Source of the DNA: JBGVMW01 sp045125095
Lineage (GTDB): Bacteria; Bacillota; Clostridia; Lachnospirales; Lachnospiraceae
Assembly: GCA_045125095.1 (NCBI GenBank)
Contig: JBGVMW010000112.1
Span: forward strand, 1 to 18,608
Reading direction: 5' to 3'
Length of the DNA stretch: 18,608 nucleotides
The notes beneath the pieces were generated by a model. That model was given only the letters and a program-made list of their open reading frames with translations, did not search any database and was not told the origin of the DNA. The translations under genes were made by a program, and so were the position numbers. This document shows positions 7,737 to 16,056 of this stretch, piece after piece. Within the stretch, counting starts at the first letter, position 1. Every line of letters starts with the position of its first letter.

Positions 7737-8489
7737 ATGGAGAAACGGATAAAAGAATCCCTGGATCAAATTCACGCACCCAAAAGCCTAGTGGATGACA
7801 CCATCCGCAAAATGCATGAGGTACAAAATGGGGAAACGATAAATAAAGATATGAAGCAGTGGCATTTGAAGCCTGTAATGGGAGTGGTTACGGCACTTGC
7901 AGCATGCGCCATTCTTGTTATCTTTGGTAAGAATATGACAGGTTTTATTGGTGGAAATGGTGCCAATACCCAGGGGGGAATGAATCAGGTAGCAGATTCG
8001 TTAGAGGAAGATGACGTTTTGAATGGTGGTAGCATTTCACAGAAAGAGGAATCGCTGTTTGAAAGTGCGAAAGGACTTTCCGAGTGGACAGAAATACTAG
8101 AACTGATGAAGGAAAGTGGAGACACTACCATGAATCTTACAAGTAAATATGTTATTTGTGAGACGGTTTATGAAAGCGATGGAAAAGAGTACCAGTTCAA
8201 AATTCTGTTAGAAGATGGTAGCTTAAGCAAACAGGATGAGGTATTGGTTGCAAAAGGACAATTTAAGGCTTTCGTTTCCTATGGGGATGGAAACGTAGAG
8301 CAGACGTTGTTAGATATTACTTCTTCGAGTCAGTTTTGCAGTGACGCGGTGGAATTGACAGTAGAGGATGTAAATGGAGATGGTAAGGTAGAGTTTTTGT
8401 TGGAGAACGTTAGTGATGCTAGCGGAACAGAGACTGGGGTGTGGTATTCGATAGATGCGTCAGGGAAGGTAAGTAAAATAGAGGAGTAA
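7737..8489 (+). CDS. Probable membrane-anchored anti-sigma factor
   Basis: A 250-residue single-pass membrane protein. The cytoplasmic N-terminus (KESLDQIHAPKSLVDDTIRKM) resembles the start of Clostridia anti-sigma-like proteins encoded after ECF factors. One transmembrane helix lies at about 46-63 (PVMGVVTALAACAILVIF), and the remaining ~185 residues are outside. There is no zinc-binding His-Cys-Cys motif. The outer part carries DVNGDGKVE at 211-219, a calcium-binding loop of the FG-GAP/integrin type (Asp211, Asn213, Asp215, Glu219). ATG 7737 is chosen because GGAG at 7725-7728 precedes it by eight bases. The role is inferred from gene order and topology; direct binding to the sigma factor is not shown. 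Confidence 0.65.
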   Translation: MEKRIKESLDQIHAPKSLVDDTIRKMHEVQNGETINKDMKQWHLKPVMGVVTALAACAILVIFGKNMTGFIGGNGANTQGGMNQVADSLEEDDVLNGGSISQKEESLFESAKGLSEWTEILELMKESGDTTMNLTSKYVICETVYESDGKEYQFKILLEDGSLSKQDEVLVAKGQFKAFVSYGDGNVEQTLLDITSSSQFCSDAVELTVEDVNGDGKVEFLLENVSDASGTETGVWYSIDASGKVSKIEE

Positions 8490-8510
8490 ATGGAAAAGGT
8501 ATCCGTGTGT

Positions 8511-8545
8511 AAGGCAGGTTTTGCGTTATGCAGGGGTGCCTTTTT
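8511..8545 (+). terminator. Possible terminator after the sigma/anti-sigma pair
   Basis: AAGGCA (8511-8516) pairs with TGCCTT (8537-8542) around a 20-base loop and runs into TTTTT (8541-8545). The stem is short and the loop long, so strength is doubtful. The rest of the 8490-8722 gap holds the pdp promoter region and nothing else that I recognise. Confidence 0.4.
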
Positions 8546-8621
8546 GCATGTGTCAAAGTGTGTTAGTAAACAGCTCCTCTCTCTGCCGGACGGTCAACTA
8601 ATACAACGTGCGGAATAGTAT

Positions 8622-8672
8622 TTGCATACCTACATGCAATATTTTGTTAAAACATAAATTATGTGGTAAAAT
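8622..8672 (+). promoter_or_regulatory. pdp promoter with two inverted-repeat operator candidates
   Basis: A promoter is formed by TTGTTA (8644-8649), a 17-base spacer and TAAAAT (8667-8672), about 50 bases before pdp. Two perfect inverted repeats are set on it. TTGCAT-N6-ATGCAA (8622-8639) ends five bases upstream of the -35 box. ACATAA-A-TTATGT (8652-8664) fills the spacer between the -35 and -10 boxes, where a bound repressor would block RNA polymerase. The likely transcript is pdp-deoB, perhaps with punA. The regulator is not in the window. Confidence 0.6.
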
Positions 8673-8722
8673 ATAGATAGTAATTACCGAAAAGAAATAC
8701 GCTTTAGAAGGGGGAATTTTAT

Positions 8723-10048
8723 ATGCGAATGTATGATGTGATTCAGAAGAAAAAGGCTGGGGAGACTCTTTCAAAAGACGAAATACATGAGATGATACAG
8801 GCGTATGTAGCGGAGGAGATACCGGATTATCAGATGGCGGCGTTTTTGATGGCAGTGTATTTTCAAGGGATGACAGCGGAGGAACTGACAGAACTTACCA
8901 TGGCAATGGCACATTCCGGTGAGATGGTGGATTTATCACCGATTCCGGGAATTAAAGTGGATAAGCACAGTACAGGCGGTGTGGGGGATAAGACGACACT
9001 GGTTATTGCGCCGATTGTTGCTGCCTGCGGAGGAAAAGTGGCGAAAATGTCAGGCAGAGGATTGGGGCATACAGGAGGAACCGTTGACAAATTAGAATCC
9101 ATTCCGGGATTTCAGACAGAAATGACACAGGAGAAATTTTTTGAGATCGTGAAGCGAACGGGAGTTAGTGTCATAGGACAGAGTGGCAATTTAGTGCCGG
9201 CGGATAAAAAGCTGTATGCCCTCCGTGATGTGACAGCCACAGTGGACAGTTTACCGTTGATTGCAGCTTCTGTTATGAGTAAAAAGATAGCAGCAGGCAG
9301 TGACAAAATTGTATTAGATGTCACCACAGGAAGCGGTGCATTTCTGGAAAATATGGAGGAATCTCTGGAACTGGCAAAGACGATGGTTTCCATTGGCGAG
9401 TTGGCAGAACGGGAGACGGTGGCGCTTATCACCAATATGGATACTCCACTTGGAATCGCTATCGGCAATGCATTAGAAGTAAAAGAGGTGATAGAGACTC
9501 TTCATGGCAAAGGCCCGGACGATTTGCGCTATGTCTGTGTACAGTTGGCAGCCAATATGCTGTATGTAAGCGGCATGGGCGAGATTGACACTTGTATTCG
9601 TATGGCGGAGGAAGCCCTTGACAAGGGAACCGCATATGATAAATTTCGTGAAGTGGTGGAAGCACAGGGAGGCAACGTGGAAATGCTTGACCATCCGGAG
9701 CAGTTGCCATCTGCACCGTATCAGTGTGAAGTAAAGGCGGAGCAGGAGGGCTACATTGTGAAAATGAATACAAAACAATGCGGAATCGCTTCCGTAGTGT
9801 TAGGTGCAGGCAGGGAGACAAAAGAAAGCACCATTGATATGGCGGCAGGCATTCATATTTATCGTAAAACGGGAGATTATGTGAAACAAGGGGAGACACT
9901 GGCAGTCGTATTTGCAGAAAAAGAAGAAAAATTACAGCCAGCATGTAAGCTGTTGGCAGAAGCGTATTTTTATGGAACAGAAAAACCGGCAGAACAGCCA
10001 TTTGTCTATGCCAGAGTGACAAAGGATGGTGTAGAGCGGTATGAGTAA
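8723..10048 (+). CDS. pdp: Pyrimidine-nucleoside phosphorylase
   Basis: Reversible phosphorolysis of uridine, deoxyuridine and thymidine to the free base plus (deoxy)ribose-1-phosphate; cytoplasmic homodimer. The 441-residue length is typical. The alpha domain starts MRMYDVIQKK. The phosphate-binding segment is KHSTGGVGDKTT (81-92) and the family signature SGRGLGHTGGTVDKLE lies at 110-125. The C-terminal alpha/beta domain ends with the usual YRKTGDYVKQGETLAVV region. A GAAGGGGG ribosome-binding site precedes ATG 8723. Thymidine phosphorylase (deoA) is the close alternative; the Firmicutes context and the sequence favour pdp. deoB follows after only 10 bases, so the two are surely co-transcribed: Pdp makes the sugar-1-phosphate that DeoB isomerises. 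Expression probably depends on the inverted repeats at the promoter. Confidence 0.95.
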   Translation: MRMYDVIQKKKAGETLSKDEIHEMIQAYVAEEIPDYQMAAFLMAVYFQGMTAEELTELTMAMAHSGEMVDLSPIPGIKVDKHSTGGVGDKTTLVIAPIVAACGGKVAKMSGRGLGHTGGTVDKLESIPGFQTEMTQEKFFEIVKRTGVSVIGQSGNLVPADKKLYALRDVTATVDSLPLIAASVMSKKIAAGSDKIVLDVTTGSGAFLENMEESLELAKTMVSIGELAERETVALITNMDTPLGIAIGNALEVKEVIETLHGKGPDDLRYVCVQLAANMLYVSGMGEIDTCIRMAEEALDKGTAYDKFREVVEAQGGNVEMLDHPEQLPSAPYQCEVKAEQEGYIVKMNTKQCGIASVVLGAGRETKESTIDMAAGIHIYRKTGDYVKQGETLAVVFAEKEEKLQPACKLLAEAYFYGTEKPAEQPFVYARVTKDGVERYE

Positions 10049-10058
10049 AGGAGCAGAT

Positions 10059-11249
10059 ATGGGAAAGTATAAGAGGATATTTACAATTGTATTAGATTCG
10101 TTAGGGGTAGGCGCTATGCCGGATAGTGAACAATATGGGGATGTGAATGTGGATACTTTAGGTCATATTTCAGAAAGTGTGGATAGTTTCCGGATTCCAA
10201 ATTTGCAGAAATTAGGATTGGCGAATTTGCATCCCATAAAGCATGTGTCACCAGTGGAACATCCAATGGGATGTTACGGAAAATTACGTGAGAAAAGTGT
10301 AAGCAAGGACACCATGACCGGTCACTGGGAAATGATGGGACTGTATGTGACAAAACCATTTAAAACATTCACTGATACGGGATTTCCAAAGGAATTGATA
10401 GCGGAACTAGAAAAAAGATGTGGAAAAAAAGTAATCGGTAATAAGAGTGCCAGCGGAACAGAAATCTTAGAGGAACTGGCTGAGGAAGAAATACAAAATG
10501 GTTCCATGATCGTATATACCTCCGCCGATTCTGTGTTGCAGATATGTGGAAATGAAGAAACCTTTGATTTAGAGAATCTGTATCGTTGCTGTGAAATAGC
10601 CAGAGAATTGTGTATGCGTGAAGAATGGATGGTGGGAAGGGTGATTGCCCGTCCATATGTAGGTAGAAAAAAGGGAGAATTTAAAAGAACCAGCAATCGT
10701 CATGATTATGCGGTGAAACCATTTGGAAAAACGGTATTAAATGCGTTGCAGGAGCAGGGACTGGACGTGATTTCGGTAGGTAAGATTGCTGACATTTTTT
10801 CAGGGGAAGGGATTACCGCTTCTCATAAGTCAAAGTCCAGCGTACATGGTATGGAGCAGACCATTGAGATAGCAGGCAGTGAATTCCGGGGATTGTGCTA
10901 TGTGAATCTGGTGGATTTTGATGCGCTCTGGGGACACCGTCGGAATCCACAAGGGTATGCGAAGGAGATAGAAGCCTTTGATGTGAAATTGGGTGAGTTG
11001 ATGAAGGTACTAAGAGAGGATGACCTTTTGATTTTGACGTCGGATCATGGAAATGATCCGACGTATAAAGGAACGGATCATACGAGAGAAAAGGTGCCAT
11101 TTTTGGCTTGGTCGCCATCTTTTGTAGAAGGTAGGGAATTGCAGGAAGGACACACCTTTGGAGTGATTGGGGCTACCATTGCAGATAATTTTAAGGTTGC
11201 GTTACCGGAAGGATGTATTGGGGAGTCAGTGCTTGGACAATTGGTGTAG
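10059..11249 (+). CDS. deoB: Phosphopentomutase
   Basis: Interconverts (deoxy)ribose-1-phosphate and (deoxy)ribose-5-phosphate, linking nucleoside cleavage to the pentose phosphate pathway or to deoxyribose-phosphate aldolase. It is a 396-residue alkaline-phosphatase-superfamily enzyme. Asp13 (FTIVLDSLGVGAMPD) is a metal ligand and Thr85 (SKDTMTGHWE) is the residue phosphorylated in the Bacillus enzyme. Further metal ligands lie in LVDFDALWGHR, TSDHGNDPT and GTDHTRE. ATG 10059 is preferred because GGAG at 10050-10053 stands five bases before it; an in-frame ATG at 10041 overlaps the end of pdp and lacks a site. The DHGNDPT codons form a perfect DNA inverted repeat (11037-11064). No deoC is present nearby. 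Confidence 0.95.
   Translation: MGKYKRIFTIVLDSLGVGAMPDSEQYGDVNVDTLGHISESVDSFRIPNLQKLGLANLHPIKHVSPVEHPMGCYGKLREKSVSKDTMTGHWEMMGLYVTKPFKTFTDTGFPKELIAELEKRCGKKVIGNKSASGTEILEELAEEEIQNGSMIVYTSADSVLQICGNEETFDLENLYRCCEIARELCMREEWMVGRVIARPYVGRKKGEFKRTSNRHDYAVKPFGKTVLNALQEQGLDVISVGKIADIFSGEGITASHKSKSSVHGMEQTIEIAGSEFRGLCYVNLVDFDALWGHRRNPQGYAKEIEAFDVKLGELMKVLREDDLLILTSDHGNDPTYKGTDHTREKVPFLAWSPSFVEGRELQEGHTFGVIGATIADNFKVALPEGCIGESVLGQLV
11037..11064. repeat. Perfect 12-base inverted repeat inside deoB
   Basis: ACGTCGGATCAT (11037-11048) and ATGATCCGACGT (11053-11064) are exact complements around the loop GGAA. They encode the metal-binding DHGNDPT motif. A third arm, CGGATCAT at 11074-11081, could compete for the right-hand arm. 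There is no T run, so this is not a standard terminator. Confidence 0.7.
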
Positions 11250-11346
11250 CAAACAGCTATCCGTCACAAGCAATTCTGACTAGTTACTATCTTGTTGGCG
11301 TTTCGCAATTACCTGAGAATGATTGGGAAAGAGAGGTTGAGAAATT

Positions 11347-12189
11347 ATGAATTCAGTATATGAAAAACTTCAGAGATGTTATGAAAGCGTGAAAAAACAG
11401 GTGAATTTTACACCTAAGATTGCATTAATATTAGGCTCTGGTCTGGGGGATTATGCAGATGGTATGCAGGTGGAAGCAGTGTTGAACTACAGGGATATTG
11501 AAGGGTTTCCGCAGTCTACAGTGGAAGGGCATAAAGGAAGATTTGTGTTTGGTTATGTAGGTAGTGTGCCAGTAGTGTGTATGCAGGGGCGTGTCCATTA
11601 CTATGAAGGATATGCCATGGAAGATGTCGTATTGCCAACCCGATTGATGAAGTTGATGGGTGCCAAAGTATTATTTTTAACCAATGCGGCGGGTGGTGTG
11701 AATTTCCATTACAAACCGGGAGATTTTATGTTAATCCGTGACCAGATCAGTATGGTGCCATCTCCGTTAATTGGTTCGAATATATCGGAATTAGGTCCAC
11801 GTTTTCATGATATGAGTGATACGTATGATGAGAAATTAAGAGATGTCATCAAGGATGTTGCCAGAAGGCTTGATATTCCTTTGCAGGAAGGTGTATATAT
11901 TCAGCTCAGTGGTCCACAGTATGAGACACCGGCAGAAATTCGCATGGTCAGAACCTTTGGCGCAGATGCAGTGGGTATGTCAACTGCCTGCGAAGCCATT
12001 GCAGCCAATCATATGGATATGTATATCTGTGGGATTTCCTGTATTACTAATATGGCAGCAGGGGTACAGATGGCTCCATTGTCCCACACAGAGGTACAGG
12101 AGACAGCAGACAGAGTGTCAGCATCCTTTAAACGATTGGTGACAGAGAGTATCCTTGCCATTGATAAAGTGGTGGATGACAGCGTATAA
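11347..12189 (+). CDS. punA: Purine nucleoside phosphorylase
   Basis: Phosphorolysis of inosine, guanosine and their deoxy forms to hypoxanthine or guanine plus sugar-1-phosphate. The 280-residue length and motifs fit the trimeric (mammalian-like) class. Phosphate-site residues are Ser31 (LILGSGLG), His62 (VEGHKGRF), Arg82 and His84 (GRVHYYEGY). NAAGGVN, then Glu193 in GPQYETPAEIR and Asn235 in CITNMAAG form the base site; this Glu/Asn pair is typical of preference for 6-oxopurines, so adenosine must first be deaminated by add. The start ATG 11347 has AGAGAGG about ten bases upstream. The 97 bases after deoB contain no clear terminator, so it may be the third gene of the pdp operon. In naming, punA, pnp or deoD-type synonyms are used; the hexameric DeoD class is excluded by these motifs. 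Confidence 0.94.
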   Translation: MNSVYEKLQRCYESVKKQVNFTPKIALILGSGLGDYADGMQVEAVLNYRDIEGFPQSTVEGHKGRFVFGYVGSVPVVCMQGRVHYYEGYAMEDVVLPTRLMKLMGAKVLFLTNAAGGVNFHYKPGDFMLIRDQISMVPSPLIGSNISELGPRFHDMSDTYDEKLRDVIKDVARRLDIPLQEGVYIQLSGPQYETPAEIRMVRTFGADAVGMSTACEAIAANHMDMYICGISCITNMAAGVQMAPLSHTEVQETADRVSASFKRLVTESILAIDKVVDDSV

Positions 12190-12235
12190 GTGTGATTAAT
12201 AAAGCAGTTAGTAACAAAAAGTATACATGTTATTG

Positions 12236-12282
12236 GTAAAACATTATGAGCGTTTTACAAAAACTTTACTCAAATTTTTTAT
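12236..12282 (+). promoter_or_regulatory. Inverted repeat and weak promoter before the metallophosphoesterase
   Basis: GTAAAAC (12236-12242) and GTTTTAC (12252-12258) form a perfect 7-base inverted repeat around nine bases. The right arm overlaps TTTACA (12254-12259), which with a 17-base spacer and TTTTAT (12277-12282) makes a weak promoter. It could be an operator or a weak end to the punA transcript. A small GTGTA-TTTG-TACAC repeat lies downstream near 12338-12351. Confidence 0.3.
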
Positions 12283-12394
12283 CTGTGTGATGTTATGTTT
12301 TCTTTTCCGACGCTAAAATGAAAATGAATGCACTAGTGTATTTGTACACGGGAGTGTGTTTGGAAATTTATGTGTAAGATAGATGGAGGTAATT

Positions 12395-14704
12395 ATGAAA
12401 AGAAAACAGTTAAAGGCTATGGCAGCAGCACTTTCTTTATCGATGACATTCGGACTTGTCTGTTCGAATCTTTCATTGAGAACAGAAGCTGCGACAGAAC
12501 ATTGGAATGATGCATCCGCAGAATCAACAGCATGGGAGAATTGGAAAGCTAACTGGGATACTTACAGCAGCAACTATGAGAACGTTTCATTGACACCAGG
12601 TGTAAATGAAACAGAATTAAATTTTGCATGGTACAGCAAAACTGTAGAAACACCAAAGGTGAAAATTGCTAAAAATGCAGATATGTCAGATGCGGTGAAA
12701 TTTACCGGAGCCCAGACAACAGCTGTTGAAATTGATGGCACACAGTATTATTCCAATAAAGTAACGGTTAAGAATCTGGCTGAAAATACACAGTACTACT
12801 ATCAGGTACTCAAGAACGGCAACTGGACACAGGCAGAAAAATACAGCACAAAATCATTTTCAAGCTTTTCTTTCCTGTATGTAGGTGACCCACAGATAGG
12901 TGCTTCAAAAGGGCAGACGAATACAGAGGGCGATAAAATGGTTACTGCTAGCAATACTGTAACTTCCACAGCAGAGGAAAATCTTGCAGCAAGAAACGAT
13001 GGATATAACTGGAACAAGGTTCTGAATAAGGCAATTACAGAGCATGCAGATGTAAGCTTTATGTTATCGGCAGGAGATCAGGTAAATTATGCAAAGAATG
13101 AGCGTGAATATGCAGCATATTTAGGTGCAGATGCACTGAAATCACTGCCAGTTTCCACTACAATTGGTAACCATGATTCCGGTTCTAATCAGTATACACT
13201 TCATTACAATAATCCAAATGCTTTCTTTGAGGAAGATACAGTATATACAACAGGTAAGACTGCAGCGGGAACCGATTATTATTATACATATGGAAATGTG
13301 CTGTTTATCGTATTAGATACCAATAATTACAACTGTGCAACACATGAGAATGTCATTAAGAAAGCAATTAGTGAGAATAAGGATGCAAAATGGCGTGTAG
13401 TTATGTTCCATCAGGATATTTACGGTTCCGGTCTTGATCATTCCGATTCGGATGGAATAGTTCTTCGTACACAGCTGACTCCAATATTTGATGCCAACGA
13501 TATCGACGTTGTTCTTCAGGGACATGACCACACATATTCTAGAACTTACCAGCTGACAGGGGATGGACAGCAGCATACCGCATATGACAGTTCTAATTAT
13601 AAGAGTGACGCAAGCTTCCTTACAGAGAATAACTGCTATGTAGTAAAGAGTGACACAAAGAGCGGAACAGTTGTAAATCCGGAAGGAACCGTATACATGG
13701 AAGCAAACTCCTCCACAGGTTCTAAATTTTATAATTTAATTCAGACACAGCAGGATTACATTGCAGAGAGAAGTCAGACCTGGACACCAAGCTACTCTGT
13801 AATCAGTGTAGATGAAGACTCTTTCTCCATCACAACTTATGATGGAAAAACAGGACAGGAACTTAACGGTTCTTCTACTTACACAATTGTAAAGGATGAA
13901 AGAACCCCACAGGAAATTACAGGAACTGCCTCTTATGAGAAGAAAGTAGGCGATGCTGCATTTACTTTAGATGTAAAAGCAGAAGGCAAGCTTTCTTACG
14001 AATCTGATAATGAGGAGGTTGCAATAGTATCTAAGACCGGTAAGGTGAATATCATCGGCGAAGGTACGGCAACCATAACTGTAAAAGCAGAAGCCACAGA
14101 TACAAAGACAGAAGCAACAAAGACGGTCACAATTAAAGTGTCCAAAGCGGATGTAGTAAAAGAAGTAAAGAATCAGAACATTCAGTGCGAGGATTCTTAC
14201 ACAAAGGCATATGGAAATAAAGCATTTTCATTAAATGCAAAAACAGACGGAAACGGTGCATTAAGCTATACTTCTTCAAATACTAAGATTGTAACTGTTG
14301 ACAGTACTGGAAAAGTAACGATCAAGGGAGTTGGTATTGCAACAATCACTGTAAAAGCAGCATCAACAGATGACTATAACGAAGCTGTAGCAACAGTGAA
14401 TATTACTGTAAAGCCTAAGAGTGCAACAATTTCTAAAGTAACTTCAACAAAGGCAGCACAGGCTAAGGTGACATGGAAGAAGGATACAAAAGCAACCGGA
14501 TATCAGGTTGTATATGCATCCAATAAATCGTTTACAAAAAATGTGACAACAGTATTAACAAAGAAGAATACAACTATTTCTTTGACAATGAAAAAGTTGA
14601 CAAGAAAGAAGAAGGTTTATGTAAAGATTCGTTCTTACAAAAAAGTAGGTGGTAAGGTATTGTATGGAAATTATAGTAAAGTAAAATCAGTCACAGTAAA
14701 ATAA
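12395..14704 (+). CDS. Secreted metallophosphoesterase with Ig-like and fibronectin-like tail
   Basis: A 769-residue exported hydrolase. A signal peptide (residues 1 to about 32, ending RTEAA) is followed by a purple-acid-phosphatase-type N-terminal beta domain (about 45-155). The calcineurin-like catalytic domain carries the dimetal ligands Asp165 (GDPQIG), Asp228 (SAGDQVN), Asn259-His260 (IGNHDS), His339 (MFHQD) and His377/His379 (QGHDHTYSR). Two bacterial Ig-like (Big_2-type) domains follow at about 503-590 and 591-672, then a lysine-rich fibronectin-III-like domain at 673-769. There is no LPXTG, S-layer domain or lipobox, so surface retention, if any, would depend on the tail. ATG 12395 follows GGAGG; the ATG at 12383 overlaps that site. 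The substrate is unknown: a phosphomonoester, possibly a nucleotide given the neighbours. Confidence 0.88.
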   Translation: MKRKQLKAMAAALSLSMTFGLVCSNLSLRTEAATEHWNDASAESTAWENWKANWDTYSSNYENVSLTPGVNETELNFAWYSKTVETPKVKIAKNADMSDAVKFTGAQTTAVEIDGTQYYSNKVTVKNLAENTQYYYQVLKNGNWTQAEKYSTKSFSSFSFLYVGDPQIGASKGQTNTEGDKMVTASNTVTSTAEENLAARNDGYNWNKVLNKAITEHADVSFMLSAGDQVNYAKNEREYAAYLGADALKSLPVSTTIGNHDSGSNQYTLHYNNPNAFFEEDTVYTTGKTAAGTDYYYTYGNVLFIVLDTNNYNCATHENVIKKAISENKDAKWRVVMFHQDIYGSGLDHSDSDGIVLRTQLTPIFDANDIDVVLQGHDHTYSRTYQLTGDGQQHTAYDSSNYKSDASFLTENNCYVVKSDTKSGTVVNPEGTVYMEANSSTGSKFYNLIQTQQDYIAERSQTWTPSYSVISVDEDSFSITTYDGKTGQELNGSSTYTIVKDERTPQEITGTASYEKKVGDAAFTLDVKAEGKLSYESDNEEVAIVSKTGKVNIIGEGTATITVKAEATDTKTEATKTVTIKVSKADVVKEVKNQNIQCEDSYTKAYGNKAFSLNAKTDGNGALSYTSSNTKIVTVDSTGKVTIKGVGIATITVKAASTDDYNEAVATVNITVKPKSATISKVTSTKAAQAKVTWKKDTKATGYQVVYASNKSFTKNVTTVLTKKNTTISLTMKKLTRKKKVYVKIRSYKKVGGKVLYGNYSKVKSVTVK

Positions 14705-14729
14705 TCAAAGGCTTCAAATGATGAATGAA

Positions 14730-14773
14730 CTGCCGGAAAGGTCATGCTTATTATGTTCCTTCCGGCAGATTTT
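14730..14773 (+). terminator. Terminator after the metallophosphoesterase
   Basis: CTGCCGGA pairs with TCCGGCAG, extended by AGG/CCT past a one-base bulge (14730-14741 with 14758-14768), loop of 16 bases, then ATTTTG. The stem is strong and GC-rich but the T run is short, so some read-through into the next gene is likely. Confidence 0.6.
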
Positions 14774-14794
14774 GTAAAGAAAAGAGGACTGTAT

Positions 14795-15922
14795 ATGAAA
14801 TTAAATTGGAAAAAAACAGCTGTTGCAATTGTCGCACTTGCGGTATTTGTGGCAGCTTTGCTATATTGCAATAAAATTGAAAAAGTATCTTTGGTGTCAA
14901 CAGAAGGACAGAGTTATGAAAAAGCCCAGGTAGTGGAAGTCACCAAGGATAATTTAGCAGAGGATGGAAATCGCTACGGAGAACAAAATGTAATATTAAA
15001 AATGAATAGTGGAAGTCTGAAAGGACAGGAAGTGGAAGCAGTAAGCCCAAGTGGTACGTTGTTTGGTGCAACCTGTAAGCCAGGAATGTCGGTTATCGCT
15101 ATTGTAAGTGTTACAGGGGACAATCACGTGGTAACTGTGTACAGTCAGGATAGAAGTATGGCGATGTATGTATTTGCCATATTCTTTGCACTAGTTGTTT
15201 GTCTGATTGGAGGATGGAAAGGTGTGAAAGCTGTGCTCAGCCTTATATTTGCAGTAGTAAGCATTTTCGGCCTTTTGTTCCCAATGGTATACAAGGGATA
15301 TTCCCCGATTATGGTGACGATTTTGATTTGTGTAGTGGCGACGATATTTACCATGCTGATGATAAGTGGATGGACAAAGAAAACCTTGTCAGCAATCATT
15401 GGAACTACCTGCGGTGTGACGGCAGCAGGTGTATCGGCTCTGGTATTTGGACATTTTGCAGGAATTACCGGATACAACGTGTCAGATATTGAGACACTGA
15501 ATTATGTAGCACAGTATACACCAATACAAATTGGGGGGCTTCTTTTTGCAGGAATTATCATATCTGCACTAGGAGCAGTCATGGATGTGGGCATGTCTAT
15601 GTCTTCGGCAATACAGGAAATTTATGAAGCTAATCCGGAAGTAGGAAAGAAGAAGCTTTTTATGTCCGGTATCCATGTGGGGCGCGATATGATGGGAACA
15701 ATGACCAACACGCTGATTTTGGCATATGTGGGAGGTTCCATGACAACACTGATTATCAATTATGCATATAATCTTTCCTATAACCAGCTTATGAATTCTT
15801 ACAATATTGGAATTGAGGTTATGCAGGGACTGGCAGGAAGTCTGGGTGTTGTACTGACGGTTCCGATCACAGCATTGGTATCAGTGGAGCTGATTTATCG
15901 GAAATCATCACAGCAGGCATAA
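14795..15922 (+). CDS. YibE/F-family multipass membrane protein
   Basis: A 375-residue integral membrane protein of the YibE/F family, whose biochemical function is not established. One N-terminal helix (about 8-25) is followed by an outside domain of roughly 95 residues (containing the SPSGTLFG and PGMSVIAIVSV strands), then about six or seven helices from residue 122 on. The conserved GRDMMGTMTNTLILAYVG segment lies at 296-313. ATG 14795 is chosen for the AGAGGA ribosome-binding site; the earlier in-frame ATG at 14744 falls inside the terminator hairpin. It may be expressed by read-through from the metallophosphoesterase gene. No motif ties it to nucleoside transport, although its position among salvage genes invites the question. 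Confidence 0.85.
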   Translation: MKLNWKKTAVAIVALAVFVAALLYCNKIEKVSLVSTEGQSYEKAQVVEVTKDNLAEDGNRYGEQNVILKMNSGSLKGQEVEAVSPSGTLFGATCKPGMSVIAIVSVTGDNHVVTVYSQDRSMAMYVFAIFFALVVCLIGGWKGVKAVLSLIFAVVSIFGLLFPMVYKGYSPIMVTILICVVATIFTMLMISGWTKKTLSAIIGTTCGVTAAGVSALVFGHFAGITGYNVSDIETLNYVAQYTPIQIGGLLFAGIIISALGAVMDVGMSMSSAIQEIYEANPEVGKKKLFMSGIHVGRDMMGTMTNTLILAYVGGSMTTLIINYAYNLSYNQLMNSYNIGIEVMQGLAGSLGVVLTVPITALVSVELIYRKSSQQA

Positions 15923-15926
15923 TACA

Positions 15927-15955
15927 TTGCTATTTAACCGCCTTAGTAATATAAT
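15927..15955 (+). promoter_or_regulatory. add promoter
   Basis: TTGCTA (15927-15932), exactly 17 bases, then a consensus TATAAT (15950-15955). It implies a start near 15962 and a leader of about 110 bases before add. Confidence 0.6.
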
Positions 15956-15977
15956 TGTCATAAGTAGAAAAGTAGAG

Positions 15978-16056
15978 TAAGAAGAATTTCTTATACAGCT
16001 AGTTGTGTTGCTGCGCTGCACAAGTAACTTATTGACTTTAATGTCGCGAAAGCGGC
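15978..16056 (+). promoter_or_regulatory. Structured 5' leader of add
   Basis: Three small hairpins lie in a row. TAAGAA-GAAT-TTCTTA is at 15978-15993. TTGTG/CACAA encloses 11 bases at 16003-16023. CGC-GAAA-GCG with a GNRA-type tetraloop is at 16045-16054, eight bases before the GGAGG site (16062-16066). The purine-riboswitch signature was not found. The third hairpin shares GCGAAAGCGGC with positions 25-35. Regulatory action is inference. Confidence 0.35.

Noticed and set aside
8573..8722. Purine or other riboswitch ahead of pdp
   Set aside because: No conserved riboswitch core was recognised; the sequence is better explained as a promoter with palindromic operators.
9459..10022. 187-residue minus-strand frame opposite pdp
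   Set aside because: Shadow of a confident gene; Leu/Pro/His-rich, no motif and no start signal.
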